Source: JADZAI01 sp047602465
Lineage (GTDB): Bacteria > Pseudomonadota > Alphaproteobacteria > Micropepsales > Micropepsaceae
Reading direction: 5' to 3'
Assembly: GCA_047602465.1 (NCBI GenBank)
Contig: JASGHF010000001.1
Location: 2,294,001 to 2,358,000 of the forward strand
DNA: 64,000 nucleotides
Both the position numbers and the translations under genes were made by a program. The notes beneath the pieces are model-generated. The model saw nothing but the letters and a program-made list of their open reading frames with translations, was not told where the DNA came from and ran no database searches. Of this stretch, positions 57,297 through 64,000 are shown piece after piece (positions within the stretch are counted from its first letter, which is position 1; each line of letters begins with the position of its first letter).

Positions 57297-58373
57297 ATGG
57301 ACTGCGGCGGCGCGAGCGGGCACGCAGGGCGCATGATCGCCGCCGCAGCAAGCCGGACCCTTGTCGACCGCCGCGAGGGAACAATCTGGGCCATGGCGTT
57401 CCTGGCGGCGACGGCGGCCGGGGGCGCGTTCATCGCGGCGGCCCCGCTCGCCGCCTATGTCTGGCTGATCGCCTTGTTCGGCGTGCCGCATGTGGTTTCG
57501 GAACTGCGCTATTGCGACGAGCGGTTTTCGGGGCGGTCCTCGCGGACGGCGCTGGCGATCGTCGGCGCGCTGCTGTTCGCGCTGTGCGCGACGCGGGTGG
57601 CGCATACCTATGGCGCGATCCCCGGCGCGATCGGCGGCAAGGCGGAGCTGATCTTCGGCGCGGCGCTGGCGCTGGCGGCGGCGGCGTTCATGCGCCGCTA
57701 CAGGCTGGCCGGGCTGGCGGTCGCGGCGGCGGTGACGTTCGGGGCGCTGTATTATCCCTATGCGACCTTTCTGGTCTGGGCCTGGCTGCACAATCTGACG
57801 CCGCTGGCCTTCATCGCCGAGGCGACCAAAGGGCGCGAGCGCGCCTGGACGCTGGGGCTGCTGACCATCCCGTTCTTCGTGCTGCCCGGTCTGGTGGCGC
57901 TCGGCGGTCTGGAATGGCTGACGGAGAGCCTGTTCGGGCACCGGGCGCTGAGCGGCGGGTCGGCCTTCGGCGCGGGCCTGCAGCCGCTCTCCGCCTTCAT
58001 TCCGGTGGGGACGCGGCCGGATGCGGCGATGCCGTTCTTCCAGGCGGCGGTGCTTTCGCAGGTGATGCACTATCTCTGCGTGATCGTGCTGATGCCGCGT
58101 CTGCTGGGACGCGGGGCGGGCGAGGCGGGGCGGCTGGCGCCGTGGCCGAGCTGGCCCGTGTTCTATGGCCTGCTGGCGGCGGCGGGGGCGGTGTCGGTGA
58201 GTTTCTATGCGATCGATTTCGGCGAGGCGCGTTCGGCCTATGCGCTGGCGGCGACGCTGCATTCGTGGATCGAGCTGCCGATCTTCCTGATCGCGCTGGG
58301 GCAGGGCTTCCGCCTGCCGGCCTTCCCGCGCGCTACAGAACCAGCAGGCCGACCAGCACTGACGACGCGTTGA
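57297..58373 (+). CDS. Polytopic membrane protein, unknown (Brp/Blh-like layout)
   Basis: A 358-residue membrane protein (ATG 57297; ATG 57333 also possible) with about nine spans. Histidines lie in or near spans: FGVPHVVSELRYCDE, WAWLHNLTPLAF, QVMHYLCVIVLMP and ATLHSWIELPIFL. Together with size and span number this faintly recalls Brp/Blh carotenoid oxygenases, but the family motifs are not exact and I do not claim it. Its 3' end overlaps the convergent gene by 41 bases. Confidence 0.6.
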   Translation: MDCGGASGHAGRMIAAAASRTLVDRREGTIWAMAFLAATAAGGAFIAAAPLAAYVWLIALFGVPHVVSELRYCDERFSGRSSRTALAIVGALLFALCATRVAHTYGAIPGAIGGKAELIFGAALALAAAAFMRRYRLAGLAVAAAVTFGALYYPYATFLVWAWLHNLTPLAFIAEATKGRERAWTLGLLTIPFFVLPGLVALGGLEWLTESLFGHRALSGGSAFGAGLQPLSAFIPVGTRPDAAMPFFQAAVLSQVMHYLCVIVLMPRLLGRGAGEAGRLAPWPSWPVFYGLLAAAGAVSVSFYAIDFGEARSAYALAATLHSWIELPIFLIALGQGFRLPAFPRATEPAGRPALTTR

Positions 58374-58695
58374 CGATGAGCGAGATGAGCAGCGCGCGGT
58401 GCCAGGGCGCGCCCGCGAGCCGGTAGAACGGCGCTTCGCCGAAGACGGCGATGCACTCGATGAGGGCGAGCGTCGTCCAGTAGCCATAGTGCGGGATGAG
58501 CTGGAAATACGCCCACCAGACGAAAGGATGCGTGGTGAGGCTGCCGGCTATGGCGGCGCGGGCGGCGCGTGACGGCGCGAGGCCGAAGAAGCGGGCGAGG
58601 AGGGCGGCGGTGATGCCCTCGACGATGAGCGTGGTGCCCCAGGCCCCGATCTGGCCTTCGCGGACGCGGGCCTCGTAGCGCGCGAAGGGCGTCAT
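58333..58695 (-). CDS. Small four-TM membrane protein, unknown
   Basis: A 120-residue protein with about three to four spans and two His in 'SLTTHPFVWWAYFQLIPHYGYWTTLALIECIAVFGEAPFYRLAG'. No family is recognised. It overlaps the VanZ stop by 4 bases, so the two are coupled, and its 3' end overlaps the + strand gene by 41 bases. Confidence 0.7.
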   Translation of the reverse strand: MTPFARYEARVREGQIGAWGTTLIVEGITAALLARFFGLAPSRAARAAIAGSLTTHPFVWWAYFQLIPHYGYWTTLALIECIAVFGEAPFYRLAGAPWHRALLISLIVNASSVLVGLLVL

Positions 58696-59030
58696 CTGCG
58701 GGTGAGGAACAGCAGCGCGCGGCTGGCGAGAAAGCCGCCCAGCGCGCCGAGCGTGTTGGCGAGCGCGTCGGCGAGGTCGTAGCTGCGGCCGACATAGATC
58801 TGCAGGATCTCAAGCCCGTAGCCGGCGAGCGCGAGCAGCGCAGCGTAGAGAAGCGCCCGGCGCCATGCGCGCGTGGTGAGACCGGCGAGGAGGCTGAGCG
58901 TTCCGTAGGCGCCGAAATGCTGGAGCTTGTCCCACCATGTGAAGACGGTGCCGCTGGGGCCGGGCTGAAGCGTGAAATAGACGACGATGCCGGCGGCGAC
59001 GGCGAAGAGAAGCCACAACAGGTAACGCAA
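58692..59030 (-). CDS. VanZ family protein
   Basis: A 112-residue VanZ-like membrane protein with three to four spans and the family's conserved 'WWDKLQHFGAYGTLSLLAGL' and 'LEILQIYVGRSYDLADALANTLGALGGF'. VanZ proteins occur widely outside glycopeptide resistance; no resistance is implied. It lies 14 bases downstream of the large vWA gene and is coupled to the gene after it. Confidence 0.9.
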   Translation of the reverse strand: MRYLLWLLFAVAAGIVVYFTLQPGPSGTVFTWWDKLQHFGAYGTLSLLAGLTTRAWRRALLYAALLALAGYGLEILQIYVGRSYDLADALANTLGALGGFLASRALLFLTRR

Positions 59031-59044
59031 GACGCTTTCGATCC

Positions 59045-62000
59045 TTACTCGCCCAGCGTCACGCTTGCCGCGCCGCCGCTTTCCACGACGATGCCGGGAT
59101 ACTCTTTCACGGGATCGCTGAGAACCCGGATCGTGTATGTGCCGGGCGTCACCTCCAGCGGCGGACCGCCTGCGACGCCGGTGGCGACGACCGACCCGTC
59201 GGCGGCCACGACCTCAAATGAGGGGAGCAGCGCGCGGGCGACGGCGGGGGCGAGTTCTTCGGAGTTCGTCGCATCGAAATAGCCGCCGCCGCCGGCTGAC
59301 GCCCATTGCGCAAACGTGTCCTTCAGCGCCTGGTCGTCGACGGCGAAGCCGACGATGGAGACGCGGACATCGAGGCCGGTCTCGTTGAGGCGGTTGATCT
59401 CGGCGAGCGGATCGCCGTCGCAGGTTTCCTCGCCGTCGGTGATGAGGATGATGAGTTTCTGTCCGCCCGCGCCGAGATCGGAGGCGGCCTGAGCCAAGGA
59501 CGCGCCGATCGCGGTCTTCGCCTTGTTGACGGACTTGATCGCGTCGATGGCGGTTCGGGCGGCGGGGCGGTCGAGGGGGGCGAGGGGGATGCGCAGATTC
59601 GTCTCGCAGCTGTCCGGTCTGGTGTCGCCGAAGACGCGCATGGCGAAGGGCGTGCCTTCGGGCAGCATCACCTGGGTGAGCTGGGTGAGGGTTTCCTTCG
59701 CGATGTCGATGCGGCGCTTCTTGCCGAGCTTCTTCAGCATCGAACCGGAGGCGTCGAGGATGACGAGAACGCCGCGATCCTTGGGCGCGGCGGCCTGCGG
59801 CGTGATGTCGTCGGGGACGCGGACTTCGAGCGTGCCGGGTTCGGGCGGCCTGAAGCTGACGGCGGCGGTGAGGAGATAGTCTTTCGGGGCGCGCAGGGCG
59901 GCGGCGGTGCGGGCGAAGGCGAGCTCCAGATCCGAGGTCGTGCCGGCATAGCGGGCATTGCCGCCGGAGGCTGCGGCGAGCAGCTCCATCAGGCTGCGCT
60001 CGACGCCGGCCTGATCGGCGCCGCTGTCGGAGGGAATCGCGAAGGCGAAGACGCGCGCGCCGGTGCGGCGGAGCGCTTCGAGCGTTTCGTTGCGCTGATT
60101 GTAGCTGCCCCCCGTCTGGTAGTCGGTGATGAGGATGATGGCGCGCGTGCCGGGGCGGTTTTCGAGCGCCTGAGCGCCGCCGAGCGCGCCGCCTTCGGCG
60201 TTGGAGGAGGAATCGCTCCAGCTGTAGAGGTTGAGGGCGGAGAAGGCGGTCAGCGGATCGCCGGTGAAGCCATCGAGCAGCGGGCGCGCGACCGGATCGT
60301 CGAAGGCCATGAGCTGAACCTCGTCGCGGCCGGGGGTGAGGTAGCGCACGAAGCTGCGGACCGACTGGATGATGGTGTCGACATAGGGGCCGACGCTGCC
60401 CGACGTGTCCCACACGACCGCGATGGAGCGCGGCGGCTCCTCGACGATGGCGGTGTAGCGGCCGGGGGTGATCGCGGTGCTGTGGATGCGGGTCTGGCCG
60501 TTCTCGGACGTGACGGAAAGAGGCACGTTGGTCCCGGCCGCATCTTCCAGCCGGACCGTGACGCCGAGCGCGGGAAGACCCTGCAGCGTCAGGGTGAGGC
60601 CCTGGGCTTCGGGCGGCACCTCGATGGCCCAGTGATCGGCGGCCCCGGCGCTGGCGCGGCCGGGTTTCGCCGTGTCGAGCGGCAGAGGCCGGGCGTCGGC
60701 CTTGGTGTCGCCGCCTTCGAGCGCGCTGACCTCGACCGGGGGCGGGGCGGGATGGGCGGCTTCATACGGACCCTGACGGCCGAGATCGCCCCATTCGCCG
60801 AGGATCGTGCCGCCCGTCGCATCGGCGGGCTGTTCGATGATGCGGATCTGCTGCGGCTCGCGGCGATAGGTCGTGGGCTGGCCTTCGACGAAAGGCGGCA
60901 GGACGACATTGAAGCGGACGAAGCGCGCCCAGGTGCCGGGCTGGAAGGTGAAGGGGGCGGGCTGGCCGGCGGAGCGGTCGAGCGTCCAGGTGCCCTGTTT
61001 CACCCAGGGGCCGTTCGGCTCCATCGCCGTTTCGATCTCGACGGCATCGGTCAGATGGTTCGGGTCGATATTGGCGACATCCTGCCATTCGATGCGGGCG
61101 AGACGGGCGGCGCGCTGGTTGCGGAAGGCGATGACCCAGTCGAGGAGGCGGGGCGTGTCGCGGCCGAAGCTGGCGGTGTAGGCGGTGTCTGCGGCGTCGA
61201 GGACGTGGCGCAGATCGAGATTTTCGCCGTGCCACCAGGCGATGTAGCCGCCATTGGCCGGGTCGGCGATGTTGAAGCCCTGGCCGGTGAGCAGCGGCGT
61301 CGCCCCGTCATCCGCGATGACCTTGAACTCGCCGGTATCGGGCGCGCGGTTGTCGGGGCGCAGGGTCGTCATGGGCAGATAGCGCACGAATTTCGCGGCG
61401 ACCGGCTGATCCAGCACGAAGGCGTATTCGCGCTGGCGGCCGCCGGCTTCGCCCTGGAAAACCTCAGAGAAGGTGACGCCGTCGAGCGAGGTTTCGACGC
61501 GGAAACGGCGGACCTGCCGGGCGGTGTCGGTGCCGACGGTCGGGTTGACGATGAAGCCGGTGACGTTCAGCGGCGTGTCGCCGGCGAGGTCGATGGTGAC
61601 GACATAGGCGGGATCGTCGCTGGGCTGGACATCTTCGGAGGTGCCGCCGGTGGCGTAGCCGTCGATCAGCTCGTTGTAGCCTTCGCCGGTGGTGGCCCCG
61701 AGCGAGGACCAGGCGGCGTTGAGCCGGCCCAGCAGGGCGGGCGGCAGCGCGGGTTCCGCGACGGGGTCGGCGAGGACGGCATCGGCGGTGACGGTGACGG
61801 AGGCCGTGGCGGCGCCTGCGCCTGCGCGGGCGCTCAATGCGACGGTGTCGCCGGCGAAGAGATCGGGCGGGGCGATGAGGGTGAAGCGGGCCTCAGCCGG
61901 CGTGCCGGGGGCGACGGCGAGGGTCGCCGGGGCGCCCTCGATGCGCCAGCGGTCGTCGGTGAGATGGAATTCGAGCGGCAGCTCGGCTGCGGCCCTGGCC

Positions 62001-63665
62001 GAAACGGCGAGGGTGACGGCGACACGCTGGCTGCGGGCGTCGAAGGCTTTGAGGGTCGTCGCGGCGAGGGTGAGGGCGGCGGTCGTGTCGGGGCGCGGGG
62101 CGGCGACCGGGCCGGCGGACCAGGAGAGCGCCAGCTCATAGGCCCCGGCCTCATAGCCGACGATGCGGAGCAGGCGCTTCGTCCCCGGCTCCAGCGCGAT
62201 CGTCCAGGTTTCGCCCTTGTCGGCGGTGACGAAATCGCCGGCCGATTCCATCTCGCGGCGGATCGGGCCGCTGGCGGTGCGCGTCTCGACCTCCTGATAG
62301 ACGCGATAGCTCATGTTCTTCATCGCGGCTTTGGGCGTGATGGTGAGCGTCGCGGCCTGATCGAGATCGGGCAGGCGATAGAGATCCTCGTCGTCGACCT
62401 TGCTGAGTTCGCCCTTCAGCACGAGGTCGGGCGGGGTGAGGTTGGCGGTGGCGGGGGTGTCGTTCGGCTCGAAATCGGTTTCCGGGCCGAACCAGTCGAG
62501 GCCCGCCAAAGTGAGCGTGTAGGGGCGCTCCTCGCGCTTGTCGCCGCGCACATAGACGAACCAGTCGCCCTGATCGAGCAGGAAGGTGTTGGCGCCGCCG
62601 CCCAGCGCCGCATCGAGCCGGCCGGCCTCCCAGTTCCCCTTGCGGCCGACCATGGCGCGCAGGTTGATGCCTTCGGGGCCTTTCAGCGTGACGCGGACCT
62701 TGGCCGGACCGGCCAAGGTGAAGCGATAGACGTTCGACATCCTCGCTATGCTCGATCTGGCCGGCGCGGCTGGCGTTCATGGGGAGCAGAAGCGCGCGGT
62801 CCTCGCCGTTATTGGGTTCGACCTCGTCGATCTGGCTGCCCGCACGCGGCGCGGCGGCTCCGCCCAGCACGTCCAGCGGGGCGGGGCCGACCGGGGTGGC
62901 GGTGACTTTCCACGCCCCCGGCGGGCCGGAAATGCGGAACGAGTTGCGGCCCGGCGCGAGCATCACGCTCCACATTTCCGCAATGCCGGTTTCCTTGTTG
63001 CGCTGAACGCGGGCGATCTCGTCGCCCTTGGCGCTGAGGAGGTTCAGATAGTCGAACGCCTCGCCCGTCGCGGTGATCTTCCAGAGCTGGAGCGGGGCCT
63101 TGGCCTCAAGCGCGAAATGCTCGCGGTCGTCGTCGCCGAGCTTCATGCCCGTCATGCCCTGTTCGGGCGTCGCGACGCTCTCGGTCTCGATGCGCTCGTT
63201 CGGCTCGCGCTCCTCGCCCGGCTTCCAGTCGGCCTTGCGCTCGAAGGCGAGGGTGACGTCGATGGATTGGACGCCGTCTTCGAGATTGGGGTGGATGCGG
63301 AAATAGTGGCGGCCGGGGCCAAGGACGTAATCGTCGAAACGCTGTTCGGGGTCGCGGCTGTTGCGCTGTTCCAGCGTGTCGTTGCGCTCGTTCACCCAGG
63401 CGAACTGGACGGTCGCGCCCGAGACATTGCGGAGAATGGCGCTGAAACGGACGGCGGCGTCGGTGTCGGGAATGTCGAGAACGTAGAAACAGGGGCGCGG
63501 ATAGCCGTTCTCGCCGCGCGCGAGCGTGATCGGGTAGGTACCGCCGACGCTGACCGGCTCGGCCCGTTCGATGGTGTCGTTGATCCGGGGCGCGTCCTGG
63601 CTGCGCGGCGCGGACATGGCGAAGGCCGCGACGAGAAAAACCACAGCCAAACGCACGAAGGTCAT
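59045..63665 (-). pseudogene. Large exported vWA/discoidin-like protein, frameshifted
   Basis: Two frames join into one protein of about 1,540 residues. The first part (63665 to about 62733) has a signal peptide (RLAVVFLVAAFAMSAPRSQ) and three beta domains of the pre-peptidase C-terminal type (EREPNERIETES, EVEPNNGEDRA). At 62733-62734 one extra T (extra A on the coding strand) breaks the frame after ...IEHSEDV; without it the reading continues as DVYRFTLAG. The second part (to 59045) has another EPNDTPATA domain, F5/8-type-like segments, two vWA domains (VVWDTSGSVG; VILDASGSMLKKLG with ITDGEETCDGD) and a C-terminal beta domain. It is either a true lesion or a sequencing error; both halves are otherwise intact. 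Confidence 0.85.
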
Positions 63666-63708
63666 GAAAGCGTCCCCAAGACTTGCGCCCCCGTGTTAGC
63701 ACGGGGAG

Positions 63709-63990
63709 GTGACGCTGAAACTTGCGACAAATCGCGGTAACGCGGCCGATGCGGCCCGGATCAAGGCCTGGCTGGAGGCGCGGTTCCCGTCCGACTGCGA
63801 GGCGTGGATCGTGACCGAGGCCAGTTGCCTGGAACCTGGCCGTCCGCCGCGCCAGACGACATTGTCGCTGGTGCATCCGGCGGCCGGTTTGAGCTTCCGC
63901 ATCGCGAAACCGATGGCGGAGGTGGATGAGGCCGATATCGCGGAACTCGGCGCGCGCGCGGCGGCGCTGGCGGCGGAGGGGTGCTGCTAG
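63709..63990 (+). CDS. Small hypothetical protein
   Basis: A 93-residue protein beginning at GTG 63709, with a stop codon just upstream, so this is the longest start. 'AWIVTEASCLEPGRPPRQTTLSLVHPAAGLSFRIAKPMAEVDEADIAEL' resembles small alphaproteobacterial proteins of unknown role with a 'vtE..C.epGcPp.eT' motif and a C-terminal 'r.hKp..evt.aDv..l' part. Divergent from the large vWA gene. Confidence 0.55.
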   Translation: MTLKLATNRGNAADAARIKAWLEARFPSDCEAWIVTEASCLEPGRPPRQTTLSLVHPAAGLSFRIAKPMAEVDEADIAELGARAAALAAEGCC

Positions 63991-64000
63991 AATTATATCC

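Noticed and set aside
58692..59030. Vancomycin (teicoplanin) resistance by VanZ
   Set aside because: The VanZ domain alone is common in bacteria without van clusters; no vanHAX-type genes are near.
59306..62905. 1,199-codon open frame antisense to the large vWA gene
   Set aside because: Gly/Asp/Ala-rich mirror of a strong coding frame; no signal peptide, motif or start signal.

Overview
The window is a GC-rich stretch of a chromosome that looks alphaproteobacterial. The grounds are the gene families (IalB-like protein, LutABC, ModE/ModA/ModB, a DivJ/PleC-like histidine kinase core, several acyl-CoA enzymes, cobalamin riboswitch with BtuBFCD) and the short palindromic intergenic repeats. I cannot name a genus from the sequence alone. 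Coding density is high, operons with 4-base ATGA overlaps are common, and most genes are housekeeping or lipid and acyl-CoA metabolism.

Layout: 1-4471 is the right end of an integrated phage or phage satellite (capsid fragment, head-tail connector, prohead protease, portal, AlpA-like regulator, tyrosine integrase) ending at a tRNA-Ser gene that is the likely attachment site. 4650-8600 holds small membrane proteins, a DUF3052-like protein, a Crp/Fnr regulator and two poorly characterised genes, one vaguely uracil-DNA-glycosylase-like and AT-richer than its surroundings. 8845-14081 carries lepA and a lutABC operon with a FecR-like tail gene. 14500-15130 is a DUF559 gene framed by two copies of a dispersed repeat. 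15142-16795 is a TetR-desaturase operon with a visible operator. 16792-25243 contains an OmpA protein paired with a coiled-coil/HhH membrane protein, an SDR, a serine hydrolase, an ECF sigma factor unit and a beta-barrel/FecR pair. 25286-29952 has a DUF4336 protein, an MFS transporter, a thiolase and a flavoprotein.

29986-34914 is a complete B12 uptake system: cobalamin riboswitch, TonB-dependent receptor, periplasmic binding protein, permease and ATPase in one overlapping operon. 34901-37451 carries a CcdC-like protein, an acyl-CoA dehydrogenase and a cold-shock/DUF1294 fusion.

The most striking region is 37600-40173. It encodes a bacterial Ro60 protein (Rsr, TROVE plus vWA domain), and the 850 bases in front of it hold a tandem array of six Y-RNA-like units. 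In every unit the terminal stem differs in sequence but pairs with its own 3' partner, while an internal core (bulged U, GGUGAAG, then UUCUUCG) and a 3' GUUCC are conserved. Two units, and more weakly a third, carry tRNA-like modules in permuted order (T-arm, closed acceptor hairpin, D-arm), as described for YrlA RNAs. A separate hairpin-rich candidate small RNA ending in an intrinsic terminator lies just upstream. An expanded, diversified set of Y RNAs beside rsr is the best candidate for an unusual system here.

40252-48884 has a CHASE4-like histidine kinase, a thioesterase, a four-repeat secreted protein, a 2-hydroxyacid dehydrogenase, and a molybdate locus (ModE-like, ModA, ModB, no ModC) followed by a YihY protein. 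After tRNA-Pro(CGG), 49149-56485 holds a MATE transporter, acyl-CoA synthetase, GST, MBL hydrolase, SDR, crotonase and N-carbamoylputrescine amidase. The right end has IalB-like, membrane and VanZ proteins, and a very large secreted vWA protein whose gene is broken by a one-base insertion near 62733.
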